64,000 bases of DNA from Absidia repens (GCA_002105175.1 MCGE01000017.1:1-64000); one strand, 5' to 3'. Counted from the first letter of the stretch, positions 21,593-33,075 are shown. The notes: generated by a model from the letters alone, not told the origin. A program made the numbers and translations.

Positions 21593-22468
21593 CTACAAAA
21601 GTACAGCGGCACCAATGGCTAGTCCAGCAGCCAATAATGGAAGAGAATGTCCTTGAGCAAAAGTAGCAGCACCACCATTGCCAGTAGAGGATCCACTACC
21701 AGAGCCAGTTTCAGGTTCCTCATTGGTGATGACTATTTGAGGAGATGGCTTATCTCTGGTTGAATTATATCCAGATGATTTAGGATCAGATGTCCAGTTA
21801 CTGGTGCCATTTAAACTAGAAATCAGATAATATAAGGTTTTTTTTTTTACCAACAAAAAGAAAAAAAATGAGTACACTGCTGCTTTAATCACTGACATGA
21901 CAAAGGAGTCTCTTACCATGTTTGCACAGTAGGGAACAGGGCAGTTACATTAGGCTTTTGGGAAAGATCTACTTGGGGAATGTTCAAGACAACACCGAAT
22001 TCTTGACGGCCATCATGGGCAAGGTATCCACCAGTCCAAGAAAAGTCCTTGACAGTCTTGTTAGTAGCATCACGGTAGTTGACAACTAGGGTCTTTTTTG
22101 TCAGAAAAAAAAAAAGTAAGTTCCAATTTTCCATCAGATCAACCAATTTTTTATAATACTGTACCCAATTTTGAACTTGTTGAGGAACTACGCCAATAGC
22201 AACTGATTCAGGAGCAGTGACAGAAATACCAACTGTATCAGAGCCAGAACATCCATGGGGTACAACCAAAGCGGTATCCAAACTAGTATTGGGCTATTGT
22301 AAAAAAAAAAAAAAGTTGGTTAAATATAATTTTTTTTTAAAAGTAATTGGCTTGATATGATATTACCTTGACCGTATCATTCTTGAATTCAACGTGTCCT
22401 TCAGATCCTTGAATTAAAAGAGTACCAACTACAGCAGCAAGAAGAGAAGATCGACCAAAATAAACCAT
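21593..22468 (-). CDS. secreted, GPI-anchored YcnI-like (DUF1775) protein, putative copper binder
   Basis: Exons 22468-22367, 22293-22165, 22092-21917 and 21815-21593 encode 209 residues in continuous frame. Residues 1-24 are a signal peptide ending IQGSEG. The mature protein would start with His25 (HVEFKNDTVKP). DUF1775 features follow: ALVVPHGCSGSDTVGISVTA (42-61), then TLVVNYRD, FSWTGGYLAHDGRQEFGVVL and a C-terminal LNGTSNWTSDPKSSG. Several N-glycosylation sequons occur. The end is a Ser/Gly linker and a hydrophobic tail (HSLPLLAAGLAIGAAVLL) typical of a GPI signal. Bacterial YcnI binds Cu(II) through the mature N-terminal His; by analogy this fungal form may do so at the cell surface. Role and copper binding are inferred. 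The third acceptor (AAAAAAG) is weak but required by frame. Confidence 0.8.
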
Positions 22469-22849
22469 TTTTTGATAGGGATTAGATATATATTTAAAGA
22501 TATTCCAATTTTTGTTTTGTTTGTTGAAAAGAAGGAAAAGATTACAAAAATTTTGTCGTTTTCGTCTCGTATTTATCACTTTGGCACAGCAAAAATTTCT
22601 CATTTTTTTTTTTTTTTTACCAGGAACAGCAATTTTTTTCGATCCCCGCATGATCTTCAAGCCTGCCATGCAGCACCCTACCCTTGTTCACATTTGATAC
22701 AGCAGAATACCTGGACGTTGATAAAATATTAATTTAATAATATTATCTTTTTTTATTGTTCAGTGATATTTTAATTCTGGCATGTATGTTCGCTTCCACA
22801 CCACGATCTGTTAAAAGATACTTGGAGCACTGAAAAAAAAATAAAAACC
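22469..22849. other. promoter region of the YcnI-like gene, no gene
   Basis: AT-rich with an A-run (minus strand) near 22602-22617. No coding exon is supported. Confidence 0.5.
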
Positions 22850-23083
22850 TTATTTATCATCAGTTCGATAATGGCGACTTGCTTCCTGATCTTCTATTTT
22901 CTTGGGGCAAATCAAACCGCTCCATTTGCAGCAAAAAGTTCTCATTCTTTTTTTCCCCGACGATATACCCATTCCTGGACTATCACAGTCCTTATGTCTG
23001 CGATTCTTAAACTGCAACTCAAAACTCTCTTCAAGAAGCAGAACACAAATCACAAAAACAAAATCAATCAACATAAATTTCAT
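22850..23083 (-). CDS. possible small secreted Cys-containing protein
   Basis: A 77-residue frame starting MKFMLIDFVFVICVLLLEES, a plausible signal peptide. A short basic mature part has cysteines in the order C...CC...C (DCDSP, TFCCKWSG, LICPKK). A TATA-like TTATAATAAA lies upstream on the minus strand. No homolog was recognised, there is no splice support, and the frame is short, so chance is possible. If real it would be a secreted effector-like or antimicrobial-like peptide, but that is inference. Confidence 0.3.
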   Translation of the reverse strand: MKFMLIDFVFVICVLLLEESFELQFKNRRHKDCDSPGMGISSGKKRMRTFCCKWSGLICPKKIEDQEASRHYRTDDK

Positions 23084-23744
23084 ATTTCATTCGACAGAAC
23101 TTGATTTATTATAAAAATTGATAAAAAAAAATGCACATAAACCACTACAATAAAACTATTTGCACTACAATAAATCACTAGGCACAAATCTATATATCCT
23201 GTCCCCTTGCCAAAATCACCCCAAGGTATTCTTGCATGTTGTATGGTCCAATGATTTTGTACACATAAAATCTCAAGTCAAGAAGGGAGGATCATATTGC
23301 CAGTTCGTTAAAACGAAGTCAAGACGACAAGTCAGGAATTCTTCGCTTCTGGTAACGCAAACCTGTGTTCCTAGATGGGATGTCCCCGCATCATATCTGT
23401 TCGATCCATAGTTGCCAGAAGGCTATAGGCTGACGGATACTACATTCTTATTTGTTCTTTTTTTTTTTTTTTTTTGGAGCCCAGGAGCTACCTAATTGAG
23501 AACGACGATGACATTCCAAGGGATTGCCCACTAAAGACTTGGAGAAGGGGTTTACACACATCTATACCGGTCATTTTTATATACGCTAATTACGCACACA
23601 ACACAGAGTAACAGAGTACCACGGTTCGGCGAAGTTGCTTAATGTCGAAACGCTTTTTTTTTTTTTTTTTTTTTTTTTTCAACAAATGAACAACCCCCAT
23701 TTGACAAAACAATAAACGCATAAGACAAACTAATGATAAAAAAG
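23084..23744. other. intergenic, no gene recognised
   Basis: Mixed sequence with T runs near 23460-23475 and 23655-23679. Short open frames lack motifs. Confidence 0.5.
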
Positions 23745-24075
23745 ACAAGTGACGTTTTATTCAGATATAGATATGAACAATGACAGCTACCACTAAACTA
23801 AGTTAATAAAGCATTTCCCGTAAACCATTCCTAATATAAAGAATAATCTCATGGCGTTCCTAAATCCTAGATCCAAAATGAAAGGGTTTCCCATGATGTT
23901 TGTATTGCATTTTTCAAAATGCCCCTAAAAAAAAGTTCTAACACTAATCCACGATCTTTGCCGCCTCATTGGAGATGATAATCAGAAGAAAAAAGAAAAA
24001 AAAAAAAACGATCGCCGGGGAGGAAAATAAAAATTTATGGGTATCGGAATGTGAATATGCCCTCCATTGATTTTC
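23745..24075 (-). repeat. dispersed repeat family A, copy A4
   Basis: Minus-strand AATAAAACGTC near 23755, and core GGGAAACCCTTTCATTTTGG near 23875-23893. The GC-rich end is degenerate (GATCGCCGGGG). Confidence 0.75.
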
Positions 24076-24299
24076 TTGCATCAAAAAAAAATGCGAAATT
24101 CTATTAGAATCCCGCAAAAATAAAAGAGTAAGTGTGGTTTGTATTGCCACTCCCAAAAACATTATTATGGTGAGACCGTATCTTAAATATTGGATATGCT
24201 ACATGGCTTTTATATCATCGATAGGTTTAGTCTCACATAATCAATCCCTTAATTTCTCTCCACCATCATCAACATTTTCAAAACAACTGTGAATAGCAT

Positions 24300-24747
24300 T
24301 TAATCAAACGGAAATACTCAGGATGGGGGATGGGGCGCAGACGAGGCACGTCCTGAAAATTTGCCCCCATGGCACAGCGGATCAGGGAAAGATACCATCA
24401 TATGCAGAGCTGGGACTTCGAGGACAGTGGTATGGGGCAAAATGTCATCCTCAATGTTGAATGTAGGTGTAATCTAACAACGGCCAAGGACTCATCATTT
24501 AAGAGATTCTTCCAATCGGAAGACACGTTTTATATTGTGGGGTTCTTGGACGGGAATAAATGATCTGGAGGTTAAAAACGGGAATTTCCCCACCTTTTTA
24601 TGAAAAAGGAAAATGCTGGTCAAATACACTCACAATCTTTTTCGTCCTGGAAATGATCCACACAACATCCACGAGACTATTATGAGAATTGACGTAATGC
24701 TTGAGAGAATATATAAATTTGGGCAGGTTTAGACTATGTCTTTTCAA
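24300..24747. other. unassigned sequence with short open frame
   Basis: A 64-residue plus-strand frame at 24369-24563 (MAQRIRERYHHMQSWDFEDS) is of unknown status. There is no motif or gene structure to support it. Confidence 0.3.
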
Positions 24748-24870
24748 TAGGGTTCTTAACTATATTTAAATGAAGAGTATTGATATCGATCAAAACTGTT
24801 AGCGGGATTAGCAATACCGAAACCTTGGCGGAAAAATACCACTTGAGGGATTAGTATTTGTATTGTTCAA
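24748..24870 (+). mobile_element. fragment of GGTATTG MITE family (M3)
   Basis: Begins TAGGGTTCTTAACTATATTT, like the left end of M1. It contains TTAGCGGGATTAGCAATACC and CCTTGGCGGAAAAATACC, the internal units of M1 and M2. No clear right terminal repeat, so truncated. Confidence 0.65.
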
Positions 24871-24889
24871 TTTATTATCTATCTTCTCT

Positions 24890-26040
24890 TTAAAAAAATT
24901 TCTCAATTCTCTAAATCATGGGGATTTACTTTTTTCGCTCCCGCCCGTCAAAGCCAGCTCTTTTTCAACTGTTGCGAGAGGCTACATTTTTCAGTTTCTG
25001 TCAGTCAACACTTTTCAGCTGTTTTCAGAGCCGACCATTTAACACAGTCGACAGTTTTCAGCCTCCATCATCACCAACACATTTTCAGCGTTCACCATTA
25101 AAAAATGTTTAACTTGGTCTCTAAATCACGCGGAGTTCCTGTTTAGTACCCGCCAAAGTTAACATTTTTCAACGTCCATCACAGTCATCGCCTTTCAGCA
25201 TCCACACTTTTCAGCGCCCACACAATCGGCATATTTCAGCTTTTCATCATAACCAGCACTTTTCAACAACCATTACAGCCAACACTTTTCAGTGTATGAT
25301 TTTCTCAATTTTGGTAATCCTTCTTTTTCTGCACTCTTTCTTTTACAATCAGTCAAGCAATAGTTCACTTCCTAGGAACCAAGACTAGCACTTTTTTCAA
25401 TTTCTCCAATTCCTTTTTAGAAGAGTAACAAAAAAGAAAAAAAAATTAAGTGACACGGCTCGCATGCATAAAACCAATAAACTGTGTGGAAACAAAGAAT
25501 AATGTCATACTGCAAAACAATAACACTTTATTTCAATAAAATAGCTATTTCACATACTAATAAACTATTACTACTACATCTAACCTGCACAGTATATGCT
25601 ATTTCTATGGGGCGTCATATTAGCTATGTTGAGCCAAACCAGCAAGTTGTTTGAAGTATAGGTATATAAAATATCATCTAGAAACACAACAAAAAAAGAG
25701 CTACCCATTAAAAAGCTATAATCACTGTGTCCAGCAACGTAGATTCCGTCAGCGAATGACACATGCATTCCAGAATGGCTGTATGACCACTTGAACCTGC
25801 CGGCATGTCGTCTTTCCATACCAGAAACATGTTCACTAAATCTTGAATCCAAAATGAAAGGGTTTCCCCATGTCCTTTGTCATGCCCTTTTTCAAACCCC
25901 TCTAAATCTAACAAAAATCCCACTCCAAAAGCATCAGACCCTTGGAGGACATTAATGTGGAAAAAAAAGGAAAGAAAAAAAAGAGAAAAAATTAGAAAGC
26001 GCGACCTTTAAAAATACAATTGAAATCCCGCCTTTTGGTC
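24890..26040 (-). repeat. long composite family A copy (A5)
   Basis: Same structure as 14360-15170. 24950-25300 is an array of short CACTTTTCAGC-like units, more extended than in A3. A family A unit follows with minus-strand AATAAAGTG near 25530, core GGGGAAACCCTTTCATTTTG near 25853-25872, and an extra module 25580-25852. The degenerate GC box lies near 26000-26012. Confidence 0.75.
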
Positions 26041-26479
26041 AGAGCTTTTTTTTGGCAGTGAAATAGAAAATTGGCTGGTTGACCAACATGAACAGTATGC
26101 CAGAGTGCCTCTTCATTTTTCAAAGGAAGAAAATCAAAACCGAAAAAGACAAACTACAGTGTGTACGAGTGATAATAAAATGGTCTTTATTGAAAAAAAG
26201 TTGGTGCTGTATTATGATAATTTTAACTACACACTGAAGTAAGTTCTTTTCCATATATTGTAGGTGTTCTATAACCATTAAATGTGACAAACCTATTAGT
26301 AAATGGTTTTGAGTAATTTATTAGAGTCCATCCAATGAGGTGACTAAACCCCAAGCAACGTATACGTCGGCAAAGCAAGTGACCGCCTAAAACGGGTTTT
26401 TAAATAAAACAAAACGTAAGTAATACAACTGAGCTGTCTTTTATTTGATATAAAAAATGTGTGACATGCTATGGTCAAA
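26041..26479. other. intergenic, no gene recognised
   Basis: AT-rich; short tracts resemble repeat borders (TAATAAAATGGTCTTTATTG at 26172). No gene. Confidence 0.45.
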
Positions 26480-26575
26480 GGTTGTTACCGGGAATAGCAA
26501 TATCAAAACATTAGCGGAACGATATCACTAACAGGTATTGCTATTCATCGATATCAGGCAAGGGTGGCATTTTGT
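26480..26575 (+). mobile_element. fragment of GGTATTG MITE family (M4)
   Basis: Contains GTTACCGGGAATAGCAATAT and ACATTAGCGGAACGATATCA units like those in M1. No terminal repeats were found. Confidence 0.5.
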
Positions 26576-26949
26576 CCCATCCTTGATTGAGATCCGTAGC
26601 TAACTTGAAAAAACTCAAAATGAATTGGCTCTAACTTTCAATACGTATAAGGATCGGGGAAGGAGGAGGATAAACGATCGCCATCAGAACACTAATGTAA
26701 GTTTTTTTTCATATTTACCCCTTTTTCTATAGCCAATCATTACGCCTTTTCGGAGTTACAACATTCATACAAAGTCAATGATTATGTGTGTATCACGAGA
26801 ATCACACGAACATTCACCACCATGCAACTTGTGTCATAATGGTCAGTTTGATTTTTTTTTTTTTTTTTTTTACCAAGTACAGCAGATGGAACAAAATGGT
26901 ATCCTTATTTTTCATGACCTCCATCATTTGTAGTTTTCTATCAAGCAGA

Positions 26950-27140
26950 CGTTAATAAAGGTTGCGTTTTGTCTCATCCGAGTCCTATCCCGATCCCATC
27001 CCAAACACCATCACCCCACTGTTCCATTGGACAAGATTTTTGGGCCCAGTCCCATTCTATCCCATTGTTCCAACTGCCAGCCTTAGTCCCAGTCTCATCC
27101 TAACCATCCATCCTATCTACTATCCATCGTCTATAATAAT
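26950..27140. repeat. pyrimidine-rich TCCCATCC-type minisatellite
   Basis: Irregular reiteration of CCCATC/CCTATCC words (for example TATCCCGATCCCATCCCAAA). Open frames across it are low-complexity. Confidence 0.6.
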
Positions 27141-27339
27141 GATTATTTTGGATCAGGTCGTAACATGGCTCTTGAATGAACTTCTCACTGCTGAAAATTT
27201 TTACTGTCCCCCCCCCATTGACTACTGGTTTTTCAACTTTTTGTTTCTTGTTTTTCGCTTCCCTAAAGATGAGATACTATTGTCATCTCAATTTTATAGT
27301 TTAAATCATCAATACAGAAGCATTGACTATTGAGTGCAT

Positions 27340-28200
27340 TTTATTTAGCATGTTGCAATATTTTATCAACTCTGTTCACGCCTGTTTTATTTCTTGATTT
27401 TTTAGAGGTCAGGGGGGGAAATTTAAACAGGGCATTGCAAATGTTGGTGCTTCCGCGAATAGGCCGTTTATTAATATACAGTAAAATTACGCAAGGGAAC
27501 TGATCTGGTAATATTGAATAAAGCGCCGGTAATTGTATTGTATTGACTACCTTTTACGCAGGGCAAATGCGGTCAGATTCACTGAGCGAAGCACAGTTCA
27601 GTATTTAGAGCGAGTTCCAACTTCTTCGAATCCAAATATTAAATATTCACTGCATATGACGATTCCTCACTGCAATAACTATGAATGATAAAAATGGCAA
27701 TGCATTCCTTTCATTGTAATTCTGCATTGTACAGTATGTACCGGCCGTGAGAAGGTGCAAACCGGAAGTTGACATTGAAATCCCGATGGCACTGCTTTGG
27801 TGACATGTACGACCGGTGCAATCCGGACAAAAACAAGTCAGGAGGATCCATTTAATCAAAAAAGTTGAACACCTCTATCCAATGAAATAATGATACGTGT
27901 TGTATTCGCGTGACTGTAATTCTGTTTAGGTGCAATCGCCTCCTTCATTGTCAGTTCAAGCTCCACGCCATCCAAATGTTTTTACAACCTTGTGGAATCA
28001 ACAACCCACAGTACTCCAAACCCTGGCTTTATCAACATCTTTCTCGGTGAAAACAACATCACTGTTACCTCACATTCTCTTATCCAATACACATTTAAAA
28101 TGACCTAAAACATGTCCTCTTTTTAATTGGCGTGCTGATTGGAACTCCGTAGTCGATCATACGCAAAACAGAATTTCAGATAAAAAATTTATTTCGTGGT
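27340..28200. other. intergenic upstream of the H3K9 methyltransferase
   Basis: No coding exon, RNA gene or repeat recognised. T runs at 28203-28211 lie just before the methyltransferase start. Confidence 0.5.
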
Positions 28201-28282
28201 GTTTTTTTTTTCTTACCAATTTTTTTTTCCCTTTTCTCTTCATTCCCCCCCCCTTCAATTAATACTGTATATACCCCTCCCA

Positions 28283-30157
28283 ATGACTGATGAATTCGAG
28301 GTAAAAGAAGAATTGCTGGTTATGGAAGATATTAAACAAAACAACAATAAATTTTAACTTCTTGCTCGTGCTTGTGTTGTTAGGTTCGACGTATTGCTGG
28401 TCGGTGCTATGTCAAGGTAAACAGCAAAACAAAACAAAAGCAGGATTGAATTGTCAATGGAGTACAACTAAAACCTCTTCATTGATTCGTGTGATCTCTA
28501 ATATCTTTATTATTATTTTTATTATTATTATTATTGTTATTCCTTTTAAAGAACGCATCGTATTTCCTCGTTGAATGGAAGGGTTACTCAATAAGTGATA
28601 ACACTTGGGAATGCAAGGGAAACCTTTTAGGCAATAGCAACCTTATTACAAATTTCTTGAGGGCATACAGGAATGAAAATCCAGGCAAGGCCATCACTCG
28701 ACATGAAACTCTGCTTTTGAAAGATACCTATGATGCTAAAAGGCCTACAGGTGATGAAAAACCAGATTCGGTGCATGGGACTGCAAAAAAATCAACACGC
28801 AAAGCCAACAACAAAGCAAAAACTACTACCACCAAACCAAAAAAACGGTCACCTGCCAGAAACGAATCTACCTCTTCCGTGTTTGATTTTGATCCGTCAC
28901 TCTCACCACTTTCCTCTTCTGAATCCTTGGACATCGACAGCTCCTCCGAAGTGAGTACAAGCAACGAAATAATGGCATCCAATGAACTTGTGGAATCGGC
29001 ACGACCAAAGAAGAAAGTCAGAAAGATGCTTCCAATGGTTGTTCCTGCTGGTGATTCACCTGTAAGTTGAAAAAAAAAAATATACCGCAGTTTCTTGCTA
29101 CATTATGATGGTAGACTTGACTTGAACCACGTTTTGAATAGGTATCTGAACGGCAAACTCCTAACCATATTGATGCTGAAACCGAGCGAGAATTAGCCCT
29201 CATTCGAAGCTCGTTGAAACCCTCGAAATTACAGTCTCTGGTAAGTTATCTTGAGATGGGGATTTGTTATGATAAGAATACCAGTGACTGATTTGATGTT
29301 TGTATTTTGTGTGTATGTGTGGGAATGGTTAGCGACGACGACATGGTTTGATTATATCTCCAGATGGCGTGATGACCTTTGACAAAGTGTATCCTCCTGT
29401 ATCTGTTGTGAATGATCGCGATGACACTGCATTCCCGGAGAGCTTTGTGTATATTGACCGTCTGATCTTCCACGCTGCTGTGCCCAAACCTGATTCTGCA
29501 TTCCTTTCAGGATGTGAATGTATTGGCCGCTGCCGAAATGTCCGAGGTGAACCTTACTGCCACGAAGACAACCCCTACACGAACCATGGGAGACTCGCTC
29601 TTACTCATTCTGGTGCCATATATGAATGCAACTCGGCATGTGCTTGTAGTCCCAGAAACTGCCCAAACCGTGTCGTGCAACGTGGAAGAAAGGTGGAGCT
29701 AGAAATATTCAAGACTGCAAAGAAAGGTTGGGGCGTCCGGGCCAAGACGGACATCAAGAAGAATACCTTTGTGGAAGAATATCTGGGCGAGGTGATTACC
29801 GAAGAAGAAGGCTCTATCAGAGGAAAGGTGTATGACAAGATTGGATTATCGTATTTATTTGACATGGACCTTGCCGATGGTGACGATCAAAAGTATGTGA
29901 TTGACTCCTATGTCTTTGGAAACTCAAGCCATTTCTTCAACCACTCCTGCCGCCCGAATTTGATCGTTTATGGTGTGTTTTACGACAGTATGGACCCAAG
30001 CTTCCATCGGTTGGCTTTCTTTTCCAATCAAGACATCCTGGCTGGGGAAGAATTGACTTTCGACTACACGGGAACCAATACTGCCGACGATACCTTGTCC
30101 AAGAAGTTCCCATGTCATTGCGGCTCCGACAACTGCAGAAACTGGATCCATATTTGA
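28283..30157 (+). CDS. clr4: SUV39/Clr4-type histone H3K9 methyltransferase
   Basis: Exons 28283-28300, 28384-28416, 28552-29061, 29142-29240 and 29333-30157 encode 494 residues, close to S. pombe Clr4. The chromodomain is spliced from three exons (EFEVRRIAGRCYVK, then NASYFLVEWKGYSISDNTWE), with cage aromatics W of EWKGY and W of NTWE. A Ser/Lys-rich linker follows. The pre-SET zinc cluster (GCECIGRC...YCHE...YECNSACACSPRNCPNR) shows eight of the usual nine Cys. SET motifs are KKGWGVRAKTDI, NHSCRPNL and EELTFDYTG, and the post-SET is CHCGSDNCRNW. The enzyme binds H3K9me through the chromodomain and spreads H3K9 methylation in heterochromatin using S-adenosylmethionine. It may act on the chromovirus and repeats in this window, which is inference. 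Confidence 0.95.
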
Positions 30158-30225
30158 TGCCTTTTTTTATCTTACTCTCATTATAGCTTATATCTCTAGC
30201 ATACTTCCTTTTTATTTTACTGAAA

Positions 30226-30310
30226 ATGAACAAATGAACAAATGAACAAATGAACAAATGAACAAAGGGACGAAGGAACAGGTGCACAAAGGAACAAATA
30301 AATAATTGAA
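30226..30310. repeat. ATGAACAA octamer minisatellite
   Basis: About five perfect ATGAACAA units followed by degenerate ones, in the 3' flank of the methyltransferase gene. Confidence 0.85.
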
Positions 30311-30344
30311 TAAATAAATGAATATTATATATCTATATATTACT

Positions 30345-30525
30345 TGATTTGTGAATGTGTGGTTGTGTGGTTGTGTGATTGTGTGGAATTGCCTTTAGTT
30401 TGATTTGTTTTTGTGATTGTGTGGTGTATGGTTGTGTATGGGTGTATGTGTGATTATGTGCGCGTGATTGGGTTGATAGTGGTTGTGTAGTATATGATTG
30501 TGTGAAAGTGTGTGTATCTGTGTAC
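30345..30525. repeat. GTGTGGTT-type low-complexity repeat
   Basis: Irregular TGTGTGGTTGTGTG words over about 180 bp. Confidence 0.75.
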
Positions 30526-30576
30526 GTGCCGTGCGTGTCGCCTCACAAAAAGCCAAGGCAGACTTGGCAAATCTCC

Positions 30577-30580
<4 letters not shown>

Positions 30581-30607
<27 letters not shown>
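30581..30607 (+). promoter_or_regulatory. poly(dT) tract before the AMSH-like gene
   Basis: Twenty-seven T in a row on the coding strand, about 43 bp before the ATG. A promoter or 5' UTR role is inferred from position. Confidence 0.45.
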
Positions 30608-30650
30608 CTTTCTTTTTTCTCTTCGTCGTTGTTATACCTAATTTTTCAAC

Positions 30651-32687
30651 ATGCCGCAACAGCAACCCGTACCACCACGATCGACAAAGGAACTAGGGCG
30701 ATTGGCCTCTGTGCAAATGGATTCCAATACCCCCATACGTCTGTATTTTCGGTCAGCGGATCTACTTATCAAGCAAGCGAGAGTTTACAAGATGGAAAAG
30801 GACTACCAACACGCTTATGTTCTTTACATGAAGTACACAAAGTAAGACTCTTATAATCTTTGCTACTATGTAATACATCTACTCAATATTGTAATTATTA
30901 TAGCTTAGGAATCAAGGAATTACCACGACATCCCATGTACAAGGATCCTGAAAACAAAAAAGCTCGCATTATCATCAAGAAGGTATGTGTCATGTATTCG
31001 ATATATAAGCCCTGTGCTCACCATTACTTTTGTCTTTATTTAGAATTGTATGGAGGCCCTCGATGCGCTAGAAGTCATGAACCCTATATTAACGAAAGAA
31101 TACGAACAATACGTCGAACAAATGGGACAACAACGGAGACTAGAACAGAAATATGACATTGACGCACGACACGCACAACAACTAAAGGGAATCACGACGC
31201 AAAATAAGTATGATATTGACCAGGATGACAAACATCAAGCAAGCGAGGAGCAATGGTCTTTGCAGAATGCATTGAAAGATGTGGCAGGAGTTGGAAGCAA
31301 TGACAGGTAAAAGGAAACAAGGGGAGCGGGTTAAGGGACTGAGTCATACTCTGAAAGTAAACGGTATATGAACTCAGAACAATCTTGATTGAATAGGTCT
31401 TATGCACTTGAAGAAACAACCACTGGCCCGATCACGGAATATCCGTCTAGAACGTTTGAAAACCAAAGTGATGGGTATGGAGAAAGAAAATTGTGTATTA
31501 TCGAAGAGAGGAAGCTTGTACTAATATTTACGGTTATGTGTTCATCTAGATATCTATATGAACCCCGCAATCAAGAACGTTATCAAAATGTGCCAGCATC
31601 AGCCCAACCGCCGATTCCACCGAAGCCGGCATTACCTGATACTAAAGTTGCCAATCATGCACCAATCATTCCGCCAAAAATATCTTTAGAACTACAGTCT
31701 CATCAAGAATCACCGATACCTGTACCCACACTCCCACCAAAGGTGAGATTGGTACCTGATCCGGTTCCAACCCCGTTACCAGAACTACAAAATTCGAGTG
31801 GAGGTAAATATGTTAGAATGATGAGAGTCATTTGGATATGCCCATGGCTAATCAATGCTCTGTTACTATTTACTTTTTTAGCTACTACTGAAAGAGGCGA
31901 ACCACTGCGAAGATTGATTGTGCCAAAATCATTACAAGAAAAATTCCTCAATATCGCCCAGCAGAACACTAATAGAAATATTGAAACTTGTGGTATATTG
32001 GCCGGCACGTTGGTAAGGAATACGTAAATTGTCAAAAACAAAAAATTATTGAAGACAAACCATTCATTCTATCCATTCTTCTATTTGCAGAAAAATAATG
32101 TACTTCAAGTGACTACATTGATCATACCGAAACAAAATGGCACATCCGATACCTGTACCACTGAAAACGAAGAAGAACTATTTGAATATCAAGATACCCA
32201 TGATCTCCTGACATTTGGTTGGATTCATACTCACCCATCACAATCTTGCTTCCTAAGCTCTCTCGACTTACACACTCACTGCTCGTATCAACTAATGCTG
32301 CCCGAGGCTATCGCGATTGTCTGTGCTCCTAAACACAACCCAAGGTAAAATCAATTGAAATAATATCTTTGGCATAAAAGGAAACAGAAAACGGAAAAAA
32401 CTCATAAACTATCGCCACCCCATTTTTCATTATACAACATTAGCTACGGTGTCTTCCGATTGACTGATCCTCCAGGCCTTGATGTAATCAGCAGTTGCAG
32501 AATTGAACGAGCATTCCATCCTCATCCTGACCTACCTATATATACAGTAAGTTGGCATATCATCTCGTTAACGAAATAAAAAGGACTCGTTTTTATACTG
32601 ACTTTGTTTTATTTATAGGATACTCACAACACTTCACATGTTCTCAATCAAATGCACGAACTCCATGTTGTAGATTTACGGCGTTAG
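30651..32687 (+). CDS. AMSH/STAMBP-like JAMM deubiquitinase
   Basis: Nine exons: 30651-30841, 30904-30982, 31044-31306, 31397-31474, 31550-31803, 31882-32012, 32091-32344, 32444-32546 and 32619-32687; 473 residues. The N-terminus (residues 1-95) is a USP8-dimerisation/MIT-like helical domain ([20 protein letters not shown]). A coiled, Gln-rich segment and a Pro-rich linker with PPIPPKP motifs follow. The C-terminal MPN+ domain has the catalytic Glu in [10 protein letters not shown] (about 323) and the zinc motif [14 protein letters not shown] (His378, His380, Asp391) with exact HxH-x7-S-x2-D spacing. AMSH enzymes cleave Lys63-linked ubiquitin on endosomes with ESCRT-0/III. The CSYQ and FHPHPDLP segments fit the AMSH-specific region. 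The donor of exon 4 (GTATGG) was set by frame. Confidence 0.93.
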
Positions 32688-32870
32688 TTTAGTTAGAGTA
32701 GTACCCTGACTCATTTTCTATACCTATCTAGTTTTTTTTTTTTATTTTATTTCTATTTTGTATCTCTAAAAAATATTTTCCTTGACTTATCCCCATCTCT
32801 CTTACATTTGTGGCTGTTGCTTCGTTGCTTTCCCTCCCTTTACATTATATATTGCTTCATGCAATTGGTC

Positions 32871-32907
<37 letters not shown>

Positions 32908-32984
32908 CATCTTCTTCAATAAACCTCTAGCGCACCACTGGAGCATTCTGAAATCATAAATTTATTGGGTATCAAGGGCAATTT

Positions 32985-33075
32985 GAATGGGGTGGATTAG
33001 GCGACTTCGTATGTCTCACTTTTGTGGTGGGCAACTCATGGGGTCCAACCGTCGTGTTCAGTACTTGTCGATTGG
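32985..33075 (+). repeat. dispersed repeat family R2, degenerate copy
   Basis: ATGGGGTGGATTAGGCGACT, then GTGGGCAACTCATGGGGTCC and AACCGTCGTGTTCAGTACTT. This is the same order as at 38620-38725 and 41150-41235. It is preceded by a 28-T run and an AATAAACCTCT block. Confidence 0.7.

Noticed and set aside
26962..27333. 123-residue plus-strand frame
   Set aside because: Half of it is TCCCATCC minisatellite; no start context or homology.
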